Below are positions 1-10,027 of a stretch of DNA of 64,000 bases, piece after piece. Under the pieces are notes generated by a model. It had not been told where the DNA came from, searched no databases, and was given only the letters and a program-made list of their open reading frames with translations. The DNA lies in NCBI RefSeq assembly GCF_017355525.1, contig NZ_CP067395.1, positions 5,654,501 through 5,718,500 of the forward strand, in the 5' to 3' direction. Source of the stretch: Lysobacter enzymogenes (lineage in GTDB: Bacteria; Pseudomonadota; Gammaproteobacteria; Xanthomonadales; Xanthomonadaceae). Position 1 is the first letter of the stretch, and the number at the start of each line of letters is the position of its first letter. Position numbers and translations under genes: made by a program.

Positions 1-2
1 AC

Positions 3-1631
3 CCGTCGAACAAGGCCAACAAGCTGTACCTGGTGTTCCCGACCGCGAACATCGCCTATCCCTCGTTCGGCTTCAGCGCCGGCTCGGTCACCAACCCGGC
101 CGCGCCGTTCTCGGCCGCCGACCTGCCCAGCTACACCGGCACCACCGCGGCGCTGCGCTCGGCGGTCAAGCACGTGGTCGAACTGGACTACTGCGAGTTC
201 AACGTGCAGGTGCTCGACACCACGACCTTGCCGCCGACGACGTTCGCGCGCCGCAACACGGTGGCGGTGACGACCAAGTCGGACATCACCGACGGCCTGT
301 TCGGGCTGGCGCAGGCGGTCGACACCGGCGACACGACCGCGGTCGATTTCTCCTACGTCTGGGGCAAGACCTACCAGGACTGGACCGGCGGCCCCGGCGG
401 CGCGCTCAACGGCGCCAGTTCCACCCTCGACCGCTGGGCCAACTCGATCGGCGGCACCGCCGCGCACGAAGCCGGCCACAACTACGGCCTGGCCCACAAC
501 ACCACGCTGAACCCGGGCGAAGACACCTTCAAGCACCACGTCATGCCGGCCGGCGGCAGCCTCACCGCCGAAGACCGCGCCGGTTACCGCCGCCATTTCA
601 GCGACACCGAATTCTCGATCCTCGCCGCCAACGTCGGCCTGTCGCTGCAGACGATGTGGAACTGGGACCTGGTCAATCCCAACGCCAATCCCGCGCACAG
701 CCTCGAACTGCGCGTGCTGCATCCGTCCAGCACCGCGCCGTCGATCGACTGGTCCTACGCCGGCTGCAACAGCCCGTGGATCAACCCGACCGTGATCGGC
801 CCGATCGGCCCGGCCGAAACCTTCCAGGGCGGCACCTACTACCCGTACACGGTGAAGTGGAGCACGCCGAATCCGGCCTGGGCGACCGGCTCCTGCGCCG
901 GTCTGCCGGGCCCGCCGGGACAGGCGCCGGGCGGCATCCTGTTCCACATCGGCGCGTCGTTCATGGGCGTCAACTTCAACCTGTCCACGCCGAATCCGAT
1001 CGTCATCAAGGACATCACCCTGCGCGACGCGTCGAGCACGGCGATGGCGCTGAACCCGCGCCTGCACGCGTTCGATGCCGGCACCCTCGACACCATCGGC
1101 AACCTCAACCTCGGCGTGTTCAACGTCGCGCAAGTGCCGCTGCGCCTGCAGAACCTGCAAGTGCGCGAGCTGCCGCGCGTGCTCGGGCTGGACCAGATGG
1201 TCGCCGACGGGCGCATGGCCGATTTCACCGGCCAGGAGTTCCGCGCCTGGGAGAAGACCGAACGCACCCTGGTGCAGGAGCGCCAGAGCCGGCCCGGCGA
1301 AGCCATCGCGATTCCGGTCGCGCACGTGTCGCAGCCGCGCCACGTCTACCAGGTGATCACCGCCGACGACTGCAAGCAGGGCGACAGCCTGTACAGCGGC
1401 CGCGACGTGGCCGACTGCAAGCCGGGCACCGCGATCGACCTGTTCCCGTCGACGACGATGTACTTCACCGCCAACACCATCGACGACAACGCCACGTATT
1501 GGGATCCGACCAAGCGCGAATACGTGCGCGGCCCGCTGGCGTCGCGCACCTACTACCAGGTGACCGGACGGCGCCTGGACCGCAACAAGAACGGCGTCGA
1601 CGACTACATCGACGAGCGCCAGGGCAAGTAA
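3..1631 (+). CDS. Secreted metzincin-type zinc metalloprotease, 5' truncated by the window edge
   Basis: The reading frame is open from the first bases of the window, so the N-terminus, including any signal peptide, lies outside. About 155 residues in, the frame shows HEAGHNYGLAH, the HExxHxxGxxH zinc site of metzincins, followed by HVMPAGG, which fits the Met-turn; this supports an extracellular zinc endopeptidase. The remaining 350 or so residues have few charged runs and several Cys (for example in GCNSPW and DDCKQGDSLY), as expected of an exported C-terminal region; the protein ends near an NKNGVDDY stretch. A GTG at 33 could be read as a start but has no ribosome site and sits inside the fold. 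A strong hairpin terminator follows at 1721. The protease class is well supported; the subfamily and substrate are not known. Confidence 0.8.
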   Translation, partial: PSNKANKLYLVFPTANIAYPSFGFSAGSVTNPAAPFSAADLPSYTGTTAALRSAVKHVVELDYCEFNVQVLDTTTLPPTTFARRNTVAVTTKSDITDGLFGLAQAVDTGDTTAVDFSYVWGKTYQDWTGGPGGALNGASSTLDRWANSIGGTAAHEAGHNYGLAHNTTLNPGEDTFKHHVMPAGGSLTAEDRAGYRRHFSDTEFSILAANVGLSLQTMWNWDLVNPNANPAHSLELRVLHPSSTAPSIDWSYAGCNSPWINPTVIGPIGPAETFQGGTYYPYTVKWSTPNPAWATGSCAGLPGPPGQAPGGILFHIGASFMGVNFNLSTPNPIVIKDITLRDASSTAMALNPRLHAFDAGTLDTIGNLNLGVFNVAQVPLRLQNLQVRELPRVLGLDQMVADGRMADFTGQEFRAWEKTERTLVQERQSRPGEAIAIPVAHVSQPRHVYQVITADDCKQGDSLYSGRDVADCKPGTAIDLFPSTTMYFTANTIDDNATYWDPTKREYVRGPLASRTYYQVTGRRLDRNKNGVDDYIDERQGK

Positions 1632-1720
1632 GCCGCCGCGCCGCCGGAGCACGGGCTCCGGCGGCTGCGGTTCGATCCATCGTTTCGAGGGCGCGCCGCG
1701 CGTCGGACCGCGGCGCCGCT

Positions 1721-1753
1721 GCGGGCCCGGCGCAAGGCCGGGCCCGCGTTTTT
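1721..1753 (+). terminator. Rho-independent terminator after the metalloprotease gene
   Basis: An 11-bp perfect stem (1721-1731 with 1737-1747, loop GCAAG) is followed by GTTTTT. A second GC-rich hairpin without a T-run lies just upstream at 1641-1664. Confidence 0.85.
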
Positions 1754-1768
1754 CGCTGCGGCGGGGAA

Positions 1769-3043
1769 TCAGCTTAATTGACGGACTTCCGAGCCGAAGT
1801 AATTCAAGACTTTAGTGGTGCGCCCATTGAGGATCGGCAGGTCCTCGCGATTGCACCAGCCGATCAGTTCCTGCACGTTGGCTGTGCCGAATTCGTTGAG
1901 TTTGTAGTCGGTCGAGTAGATGACGTTAGCCATGCGGTCGACCACATGGTCGGAGCCGTGCACCAGATAAGCGAGCGTGTCGCGGGTACGCACAGGATCG
2001 TTGTAAGTGGGGAACTCGCGCCTCCAGGTCGCCATGCCTCCGGCGAAGAAACGGAAACGGTCGTGGAACGAGTGGAGGGTGGACAGGGCGTCGAACAGTT
2101 CCGAATCGTCGGCTTGCCGGATCGATTGTGGCGAGGCGAAGACGCGCGTGAGGCGGGGATAGTTGATCGCGACGATAGTCTGTTCGAAGTGAGGCCACGG
2201 ATTTTGACGCCACTCCTGCATCAGTGAGCCAACTAGGGCGTGTTGTTCTTGCCGGGAGCGCCGCGGCGCTTGCCGCCATGATTCGCCGATGGCGTAGCGT
2301 TCGCGGACGAAGCTGATGAACGAGTCGATTTCTATGCGCAGCGGGACGGCGGCCTCATCAGCCTTGCGATAGCCGTTGCTTCGGTAGGCGTCGCGTACGA
2401 TATCGAACGCGGCGACGCTCTCCTGATACGCACGGCGGTAGCTGGACGCGAACAATGACGACTTGGAGCGCTTCGGCTTGGTGCGTTCGATGTTTTCTGG
2501 CTCGCTGTCGCCCAATTGCGAAAGTAGGCCGCGCGCGAGTTCATCGATCCCGCGCTGCTGCCGGTCGTATTCGCGGAAGGCGCTGCGGTATGCCTTCAAC
2601 TGGTCATCAGTTGGAACTTCCGCGCTGTCCCAGTATTCCTCGAACAGCTCGATCAACCCGTGCAGGCGCTCGTCGTCCGCCTCGACGCTCAGCATGACCT
2701 CCTGGTTGCGCATCATTGCGCTGCGAGTGAGGTTCGCCGAGCCGACTAGCGCGGCGTCGGTTCCGAACAGATACAATTTCGGGTGATAGTGGTTCGAGGT
2801 GTAGCAGCGCAACTGAACCTGTGGATGCTTGAGCACGCGATCGATGGCGTCGGGATCGGTGGGAAATCCGAGCCGGATAACCAAATGAATGCGGCAGCCT
2901 TTATCGAGCAGCTTGAGCACCAACTCCGCGTCGGTGAAGAACGCGGATGCGATATAGATGTCGCCGCCGCCATCGGCGAGCCGTTCAATTTCGTTGAGTA
3001 CGAAGTCGCCCTTGCTGTTGCGGTTCGCGAACAATCCTTTCAT
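1769..3043 (-). CDS. PLD-family (HKD) nuclease-like protein, orphan
   Basis: 424 residues from ATG at 3043, chosen because AGGGGG lies just upstream of it; an in-frame start at 3130 has no such site. Residues 85-105 carry a single HKD-type motif (H87-x-K89, then VGSAN at 100-104), the signature of phospholipase D-superfamily nucleases, which work as dimers when they have one copy. Residues 25-60 (IYIASAFF) fit the first strand of that fold. The C-terminal 250 residues are charged and not recognised. There is no signal peptide, so it acts in the cytoplasm, probably on DNA or RNA rather than lipid. It stands alone between a protease gene and purA, and its base composition looks less GC-rich than its neighbours, suggesting acquisition. 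PLD nucleases occur in restriction and defence systems; no partner gene is seen here. Confidence 0.7.
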   Translation of the reverse strand: MKGLFANRNSKGDFVLNEIERLADGGGDIYIASAFFTDAELVLKLLDKGCRIHLVIRLGFPTDPDAIDRVLKHPQVQLRCYTSNHYHPKLYLFGTDAALVGSANLTRSAMMRNQEVMLSVEADDERLHGLIELFEEYWDSAEVPTDDQLKAYRSAFREYDRQQRGIDELARGLLSQLGDSEPENIERTKPKRSKSSLFASSYRRAYQESVAAFDIVRDAYRSNGYRKADEAAVPLRIEIDSFISFVRERYAIGESWRQAPRRSRQEQHALVGSLMQEWRQNPWPHFEQTIVAINYPRLTRVFASPQSIRQADDSELFDALSTLHSFHDRFRFFAGGMATWRREFPTYNDPVRTRDTLAYLVHGSDHVVDRMANVIYSTDYKLNEFGTANVQELIGWCNREDLPILNGRTTKVLNYFGSEVRQLS

Positions 3044-3334
3044 TCGATCCCCCTCTGGTCGTGGCGGTCGCACGGCGACGGACGCGCCTGCCGCCCGTGG
3101 CTGCGTCCTTGGATCGCAAGCGTTCCCCACGTCGATCTTGGCCCGGCGCCTGACCGGCGTCTACGCAGGCAGGCGGCCGCAGGCGCCTGGACGCTGCCGC
3201 GAGGGTCGATTTTTGCGTCATGCGGCGGCGACGGCGGGTTTGGACATGAACGCGGGGCGGCCGGCGCGGCTATTCCGCCAAAAATCGGGTCATTTTGGGG
3301 GTGGCCTTGGCCACCCGAAACCCGGATAATGCAC
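3044..3334. other. Intergenic region between the PLD gene and the purA leader
   Basis: Upstream region of the leftward PLD gene. No gene is supported. GATAAT at 3325-3330 resembles a -10 box for purA, but no -35 box at normal spacing is visible. Confidence 0.4.
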
Positions 3335-3369
3335 AAAAGCCGGCTGGGGCCATCCCCGCCGGCTTTTTT
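3335..3369. terminator. Terminator-like hairpin in the leader region of purA
   Basis: A 10-bp inverted repeat (AAAAGCCGGC with GCCGGCTTTT) encloses about 13 bases and ends in a run of six T on the + strand; it has A-run symmetry and could also work on the - strand. It lies 101 bases before the purA start, and no rightward gene precedes it. It may be a relic of a former upstream gene, or a purA attenuator if transcription starts upstream of it. Confidence 0.65.
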
Positions 3370-3449
3370 CCGTTCATGGCCCTGTGGCGCGGCATCGGCT
3401 GCGACTGGGCGCGGGCGGACCTTGCGGCAGCCGCCGCCTTCACAGCTAA

Positions 3450-4763
<1,314 letters not shown>

Positions 4764-4785
4764 GCGTCCAGGGTTGAGCGACGAG

Positions 4786-4815
4786 AAAGCCCCGCGATTG
4801 CGGGGCTTTTCTTTT
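4786..4815 (+). terminator. purA terminator
   Basis: AAAGCCCCGC pairs with GCGGGGCTTT around a GATT loop, followed by TCTTTT. It starts 23 bases after the purA stop codon. Confidence 0.92.
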
Positions 4816-4881
4816 GTGCGGCCAGAGGCATTGCCGGATACTCGTCCGCGCCCGCCGATGTGCGGGCGAACGGGAGGGGCG

Positions 4882-5754
4882 ATGGCCGAGGAAGTGTCGG
4901 ATTGGTACGCGTGCTTCAGCCTGTACAAGCGCGTAGTGGACTTCGAGGGCGCCGGGCTCTACCACGCGGTGCTGCGTCCCTGGCTGGACGAGCATCCCGG
5001 AGTCGGACGATGGTTGCGCGGGCTGGCCGCCGAAGGGCCCGATCCGGGGCCGTTTCCCACTTACGATCCGCTTTGGACGCTGTACGCGCTTTCGCGCGTA
5101 AACGATCTGCTGTTGTTCGGGTTTCAGCCTCACGGAGAGGACGTCGATGCGTCGTGCCGTTCGCTGGAGTTGAGCCAGGACGAATACCTGGATTTCATGA
5201 GCGCGCTCGGTATGCGCCAGGTGCGCTGGCCGCATTTCTCGCCGTTCCACCATGAAATCGTTACGGTGGCGCAGGACGCGTTTCCCGCGCGTCCGCCGGT
5301 GTTGCTGCGCGAGCGCTGGCCGTGCCTGATGCTGGGCGACATGTTGTTTTCCCGGGCCGGCGTGGATATCCGTGCGGGCAGCGCATACGTCCGCGCCGAC
5401 GTGGCCGAGCGCGCGCATCTGTATTGGAGTTTTCGGCGCTTCAATCGACGGACGCACGACTTGTCTCACGGTTGGGGCAGCAATTCGCAATGGAGCACCG
5501 AGTTCCGCCGCGACTTCCACATCGGCGACGAGTTCCGTTTCAACGTCGACGGATGCCGGGACCTCAACGAAATCAAGGACGATGTCCCGGATGTGGATTA
5601 CGGCCTGGTCCGCCGCGAACGCATCGAGATGGTTCGGCACCGGATGTGGGTGGTGACGGACAAGCCCGACGACGATCTGTTCCCGTACGACGATCGTTTC
5701 GTTTGCGGGGTCGAGTTCGCGCCGACGCCGATGCATCAACCCCTCCTGCGCTGA
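4882..5754 (+). CDS. Unrecognised cytoplasmic protein, 290 residues
   Basis: The frame extends back to 4774, but that start lies inside the purA terminator region; ATG at 4882 follows GGGAGGGG and is preferred. No signal peptide or membrane segment is visible. The protein is rich in Trp, Tyr, Phe and Asp (WYACFSLYKR at the N-terminus, RWPHFSPFHHE near 118, HGWGSNSQW near 200), giving it a compact globular appearance. Less extreme GC codon use than purA suggests an accessory gene. It stands alone between the purA terminator and a quinone reductase gene. I do not recognise the family; no catalytic motif can be assigned. Confidence 0.75.
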   Translation: MAEEVSDWYACFSLYKRVVDFEGAGLYHAVLRPWLDEHPGVGRWLRGLAAEGPDPGPFPTYDPLWTLYALSRVNDLLLFGFQPHGEDVDASCRSLELSQDEYLDFMSALGMRQVRWPHFSPFHHEIVTVAQDAFPARPPVLLRERWPCLMLGDMLFSRAGVDIRAGSAYVRADVAERAHLYWSFRRFNRRTHDLSHGWGSNSQWSTEFRRDFHIGDEFRFNVDGCRDLNEIKDDVPDVDYGLVRRERIEMVRHRMWVVTDKPDDDLFPYDDRFVCGVEFAPTPMHQPLLR

Positions 5755-5913
5755 AGGCCTCGGCGCCGGATCGGCGGACGGCCCGGGGTGGACGACGGCG
5801 CCGCGGGCTTGCCCGATTGGTTCCAACCATTCCCCATTGAAACCGCCGCCCAGCGCCCAGCCGCGGCGCGCGCCTGTCTAACCTGAGCGCCCCGATCACA
5901 CTGCGGCGCTCCC

Positions 5914-6717
5914 ATGAACAAGAACATCCTCATCGTCTACGCCCACCCCGAGCCGGCCTCGCTCAACGGCGCGCTCAAGGACGCGATGCGCGAGCATCTG
6001 CTGGCCCAAGGCCACCAAGTCGAAGTCAGCGATCTCTACGCGATGGGCTGGAAAGCCGCGGTCGACGCCGCCGATTTCCCCCGGCGCGACGCCGCCGCGC
6101 GCTTGCGCGTGCCGAAGGATTCGCATGCGGCGTTCGCCGCCGGCGCGCTGACCGACGATGTGCGCGCCGAGCAGGACAAGCTGCTCCGCGCCGATGCGCT
6201 GATCCTGCAGTTCCCGCTGTGGTGGTATTCGATGCCGGCGATCCTCAAGGGCTGGTTCGACCGGGTGTATTCCTACGGCTTCGGCTACGGCGTCGGCGAA
6301 CACTCCGAGACCCATTGGGGCGACCGTTACGGTGAGGGCACGCTGGCCGGCAAGCGCGCGCTGGTGTCGGTCACCGCCGGCGGCTGGGAGCCGCATTACT
6401 CGCCGCGCGGGATCAACGGGCCGATCGACGATCTGCTGTTTCCGATCAACCACGGCGTACTGCATTACCCGGGCTTCGAGGTGCTGCCGCCGTTCGTGGC
6501 CTACCGCACCGACCGGGTCGACGCCGAGCGGTTCGAACAGACCCGCGCGGCGCTGCTGCGGCGCCTGGACGGGTTGTGGAGCGATGCGCCGATCGCGTTC
6601 CGCGCGCAGAACGGCGGCGATTACGAGCTGCCCTCGCTGGAGCTCAAGCCCGGCCGCGAGAGCGGCGGCGCGCACGGATTCGGCATGCATGTGGCGGCGG
6701 CCGCCGCGGTGGGCTGA
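5914..6717 (+). CDS. NAD(P)H dehydrogenase (quinone)-type flavodoxin-fold oxidoreductase
   Basis: 267 residues beginning MNKNILIVYAHPEPASLNGA, the FMN/FAD-binding loop of the NQO1/MdaB family. LQFPLWWYSMPAILKGWFDRV (residues about 105-125) is the conserved flavin and active-site segment, followed by GYGVG. These soluble enzymes transfer two electrons from NAD(P)H to quinones or related electrophiles and so avoid one-electron cycling. The length fits the longer NQO-like subgroup. No ribosome site stands out before ATG 5914, but the N-terminal motif requires that start. It appears to be a single-gene unit; no regulator is adjacent. Confidence 0.88.
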   Translation: MNKNILIVYAHPEPASLNGALKDAMREHLLAQGHQVEVSDLYAMGWKAAVDAADFPRRDAAARLRVPKDSHAAFAAGALTDDVRAEQDKLLRADALILQFPLWWYSMPAILKGWFDRVYSYGFGYGVGEHSETHWGDRYGEGTLAGKRALVSVTAGGWEPHYSPRGINGPIDDLLFPINHGVLHYPGFEVLPPFVAYRTDRVDAERFEQTRAALLRRLDGLWSDAPIAFRAQNGGDYELPSLELKPGRESGGAHGFGMHVAAAAAVG

Positions 6718-6785
6718 GGCCCGCCGGCGCCGCTTGGCGACAGGTACCTGAACGTCGACGGCCTGTTTTTGGCTGGAAGAAGCGT

Positions 6786-6850
6786 GCTTAGTGGCACAGA
6801 ATAATTGTGCTATTCGTCACATTTATGTTCAGTTGATTCAGGCGGCACCG
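6786..6850 (+). promoter_or_regulatory. AT-rich probable promoter region of the surface protein gene
   Basis: A conspicuously AT-rich stretch in GC-rich surroundings contains an inverted repeat, GCACA (6794-6798) and TGTGC (6806-6810), about 145 bases before ATG 6954. A regulator site is possible; precise -35 and -10 boxes cannot be fixed by eye. Confidence 0.35.
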
Positions 6851-6953
6851 CCGTCCTCTGCCGGAGCGTCGCGCTCGAACGAGCGCGCGCCCTGTGTCCC
6901 GCCCGGCGGGAGCCGGCCGGGCGCGGCGACGTACAGGGGGAGTCCGGCGGCTT

Positions 6954-8873
6954 ATGAAGAAGTTCCTGCAGCGCGGCCCGCGAGGGCCGCGCCCGGTGTT
7001 GTTCACGGCCTTGGCGGCGTTGGCGTTGGCGGCGGCAGGTCCGGCGCAGGCCCAGGTCCAGCGCACCTTCGTCAATCTCGGTTTCGAGCAGCCCGACCTG
7101 GGCACCGGCGCCTGCGTCGGCTTCTTCGCCGGGCCGCAGCAGGTGACCGGGTGGAACACCACCCATCCCAGCCGCGCCGCCGGCGGCTGCGGCATCACCG
7201 CCAATCCGGCCAGCGGCCCGATCGTCGAGCTGTGGGGCAACAGCTTCAACAACACGCCCGCGCGCGCCGGCAAGCAGCACGCCGAACTCAATGCCGACCA
7301 GGCCTCGCGCATCTACCAGAACATCTGCCTCACCAACGGCGAGGTGATCGGTTGGCGGCTCAGCCACCGCGGCCGCAACTCGTCGAGCGTGCCGGACGTG
7401 ATGAGCTTCGGCATCAACGCTTCCGGCAGCACCGCCACCCCGGTGACCAGCGAGATCGCGCAGATCGGCACGACCAACGACGGCACCGACCGGGTCAACA
7501 CCGGCGGCGCCGCGATCCCGTCCTCGGCGACCCAGGGCACGATCAGCATCGGCAGCACCGTCAACGGCTGGCGCGACTACAGCGGCAGCTTCACCTACAA
7601 CGGCAGTACCGGCGTGCAGCAGGTCGGTTTCGCCGCGGTCAGCAGCAGCGGCGGCATTTCGCTCGGCAACTTCCTCGACGAGATCCAGATCACCCTGCGC
7701 CCCTACGTCGAATTCGACGCCGGCAACTACAGCGTGCGCGAAGGCCAGAGCGCCGGCCTGCCGCGCCTGCGGGTGATCGGCACGGTGCCGAGCGGCGGGA
7801 TCGTGGTGCCGGTGAGGATCACCGGCGGTACCGCGACCCAAGGCAGCGACTACACCGTCGCCGGCGGCAGCGGCACGACCGTCAACGTGTCGATTCCGGC
7901 CGGCACCTACGACAACGCTACCTTCGACCTGCCGATCACCGTCATCGACGACGCGGTCATCGAAGACAACGAGACGGTGACGTTGCAGGCGCAGAGCGAC
8001 GCCAACGCCTACACGCTGACCTCGACCACGACCTGTTCGACCAACGCCGCGGCGCAGACCACCGCCACCCTGACCATCCTCGACAACGACGTCGACGTGC
8101 TGACCACCAAGCAGGTCGACAACGCCGCGCCGGCGCCGGGCGGCACGGTGCGCTACACGGTGACCTTCCGCAACAACACCGCGCGCACCACGGTCGGCGA
8201 CACCAGCATGCACGACGCGACGGTGAACCTCGCCGATGCGGTGCCGACCGGGCTGACCTTTACCTCGTGGACGTGCACGCCGATCGGCAGCGCGACCTGT
8301 CCGGCCGCCAGCGGCAGCGGCGCGATTTCCGCGACCGCGACATTGCCCGCGGGCAATGCCGCGGCCGGCGCCGGGCTGACCTATGTGATCGACGCGAAGG
8401 TCGGCGCCAGCCAGTGCGCGGCGGTCGCCAACACCTCGACGATCCAGGCCAACGCGCCGGTCGCCGAGGGTACGTCGGCGCAGGCCGGCTTCGTCACGCC
8501 GGCGCCGGGCGGCAGCGCCAACAACACCGCCAGCGCGTCGATCGACCCGGTGTGCGTGTCGCTGTCGCTGAGCAAGAGCGACGGCAGCGCGACCTACACG
8601 CCCGGCAGCCCGGCCGATTACGTGCTGCGCGCGTGCAACGCCAACGGGCCGGACGCGGCCGCCGGCGCCAGCGTCAGCGACGCTTTGCCGCGCGGGGTCA
8701 GCCTGCGCGCCGGATGGTCGTGCCGCGGCGTTTCCGGCGGCGGCAGTTGCCCGGCCGGCGGCGGCAACATCGGCGACACGAATGTCGCGGTGGCGGGTTT
8801 GCAGTTGCCGGTCGGCGCTTGCGTCGAGATCACCGTGCCGGTGATTTTCGCGGCTGCGCCGGGCGCGTACTGA
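6954..8873 (+). CDS. Secreted surface protein with Calx-beta and DUF11 repeats
   Basis: 639 residues from ATG 6954, just after an AGGGGGAG site; longer upstream starts would bury the signal peptide. The signal peptide (VLFTALAALALAAAGPAQAQ) ends near residue 34. The next 220 residues look like a carbohydrate-binding or adhesin module (FVNLGFEQPDLGTG and so on). A Calx-beta domain follows (about 245-355: FDAGNYSVREGQ to ATLTILDND). Two DUF11-type repeats come next (TKQVDNAAPAPGGTVRYTV and LSLSKSDGSATYTPGSPADYV), each with paired Cys. Such proteins act at the cell surface in adhesion. No C-terminal sorting signal (LPXTG or PEP-CTERM) is visible. The unit is monocistronic, with a terminator after the stop. 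Confidence 0.85.
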   Translation: MKKFLQRGPRGPRPVLFTALAALALAAAGPAQAQVQRTFVNLGFEQPDLGTGACVGFFAGPQQVTGWNTTHPSRAAGGCGITANPASGPIVELWGNSFNNTPARAGKQHAELNADQASRIYQNICLTNGEVIGWRLSHRGRNSSSVPDVMSFGINASGSTATPVTSEIAQIGTTNDGTDRVNTGGAAIPSSATQGTISIGSTVNGWRDYSGSFTYNGSTGVQQVGFAAVSSSGGISLGNFLDEIQITLRPYVEFDAGNYSVREGQSAGLPRLRVIGTVPSGGIVVPVRITGGTATQGSDYTVAGGSGTTVNVSIPAGTYDNATFDLPITVIDDAVIEDNETVTLQAQSDANAYTLTSTTTCSTNAAAQTTATLTILDNDVDVLTTKQVDNAAPAPGGTVRYTVTFRNNTARTTVGDTSMHDATVNLADAVPTGLTFTSWTCTPIGSATCPAASGSGAISATATLPAGNAAAGAGLTYVIDAKVGASQCAAVANTSTIQANAPVAEGTSAQAGFVTPAPGGSANNTASASIDPVCVSLSLSKSDGSATYTPGSPADYVLRACNANGPDAAAGASVSDALPRGVSLRAGWSCRGVSGGGSCPAGGGNIGDTNVAVAGLQLPVGACVEITVPVIFAAAPGAY

Positions 8874-9267
8874 GGCCGCGCGGCGGCATTGCGCCGCGGC
8901 CCGGCGGGATCGCAACGGCGGTGCGCGAGCGCCGCCGTTTTCGTTCGCGCGCGCCGGTGCGGGCGCCCGCGCGCGCGCCGGCGGCGCGGACCCGCGCCGG
9001 ACGGACCGGCGCGGCGCAAACGTCGGATCGCGGCCATAGAGGCCGTTTTGTTCAGTTTTTACGCCAAAACTGTGATGCGGTTCCGGCTACAAGCCCGCCC
9101 GGTTCTTGTTAGGCTGCCCGCTGCCACGGTACGTGCCCGTATGTCATCTGCGGCCGGCATCGTGTGCAGTGGTCTCGCGCGACGGTAGGGGTACCGTCGC
9201 GTCGCAGCACTCCCGCCGGTCCGGCGGGCCTCGGGGAAAGTCCGTCAGGTACTCAGGAGGAGTCGCT
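8874..9267. other. Intergenic region before the ankyrin gene
   Basis: After the terminator at 8914-8941 the sequence holds no supported gene. It presumably contains the promoter of the ankyrin/lipase pair; the AT-richer stretch at about 9045-9080 is the best candidate. Confidence 0.35.
8914..8941 (+). terminator. Terminator of the surface protein gene
   Basis: AACGGCGG pairs with CCGCCGTT, followed by TTTC, 41 bases after the stop codon. Confidence 0.75.
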
Positions 9268-9948
9268 ATGTCCGCAGTGCACGCGCCGTCGCTGGCCGCC
9301 CAAGTGTTCGCCGATCCGGTCGTGGCCGAACTGGCCGATGCCGTCGCCGCCGGCGACCGCGCCGAAATCCGCCGCCTCGCCGCACGCGCGCCCGCGTCCG
9401 CGCTGAGCGCGCGCGGCGACAAGAACGTCACCCTGCCGGAGTGGGCGGTGTTCAACCAAAGCCCCGAAGGGCTCGATGAATTGCTCGCGCTCGGCGCCGA
9501 TCCTTCGCGCGCCGGCGTCGACGGTTCCACCGTCGTGCATCTGGCGGCGATGGCGCGCGATCCGGTGTATCTGGAAACCCTGCTCGCGCGCGGCGCCGAT
9601 CCCAACGTCGAGCACGCCCACACCGGCGCCGCGCCGCTGGCCGCGGCCTTGATGGGCGAACGCGCGATCCAGTTCCGCCTGCTGCTCGCCGCCGGCGCCG
9701 ATCCGCGCCACGCCGACCGCATGGGCAACACCGCGCTGCACGTCGCCGGCAAGGTCAACCAGCCCGATCTGGCGCTGGAACTGCTCAAGGCCGGCACCGA
9801 TCCGCTCGCGCGCAACGCCCAGAACGTGACCTTCCAGCGCTACGCCTTCATGACTCCGCCGAGCCTGCTCAGCGTCCAGGCCCGCGCCGACCGCGAGGCC
9901 CTGGTGGCATGGATGCGCGATCGCGGCTTGACGCTGGAACACGGCTGA
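9268..9948 (+). CDS. Ankyrin repeat protein, candidate immunity protein for the adjacent lipase effector
   Basis: 226 residues from ATG 9268, just after CAGGAGGAG; the frame extends upstream without another good site. Four to five ankyrin repeats span about residues 60-200 (PEGLDELLALGADPSRAG, YLETLLARGADPN, FRLLLAAGADPRHAD, MGNTALHVAG, LALELLKAGTDPLARN). No signal peptide or membrane helix is visible, so it is predicted cytoplasmic. It lies 79 bases upstream of the XVIPCD-like lipase gene on the same strand. Ankyrin proteins are known partners of some secreted toxins, so an immunity or chaperone role is proposed from context. Against this, immunity to a periplasmic lipase would normally need export. 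Confidence 0.85.
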   Translation: MSAVHAPSLAAQVFADPVVAELADAVAAGDRAEIRRLAARAPASALSARGDKNVTLPEWAVFNQSPEGLDELLALGADPSRAGVDGSTVVHLAAMARDPVYLETLLARGADPNVEHAHTGAAPLAAALMGERAIQFRLLLAAGADPRHADRMGNTALHVAGKVNQPDLALELLKAGTDPLARNAQNVTFQRYAFMTPPSLLSVQARADREALVAWMRDRGLTLEHG

Positions 9949-10027
9949 TCCGCGCCGCCGCCCGCGTCCGCGGGCGCGCGCATCGCAATTCGGGACAGGC
10001 ACGCCAAGGAATTCAGGAGACCGCAGG

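Noticed and set aside
4774..4881. Upstream in-frame start for the unknown gene after purA
   Set aside because: It lies in the purA terminator hairpin; ATG 4882 has a good ribosome site.
6792..6810. Sigma-54-like promoter (TGGCAC followed by TTGTGC)
   Set aside because: The GG-to-GC spacing is longer than the required ten bases, so only an inverted repeat is claimed.
6791..9112. 773-residue frame overlapping the Calx-beta/DUF11 gene
   Set aside because: Arg-rich out-of-frame shadow; the real gene has a signal peptide and domain repeats in the other frame.
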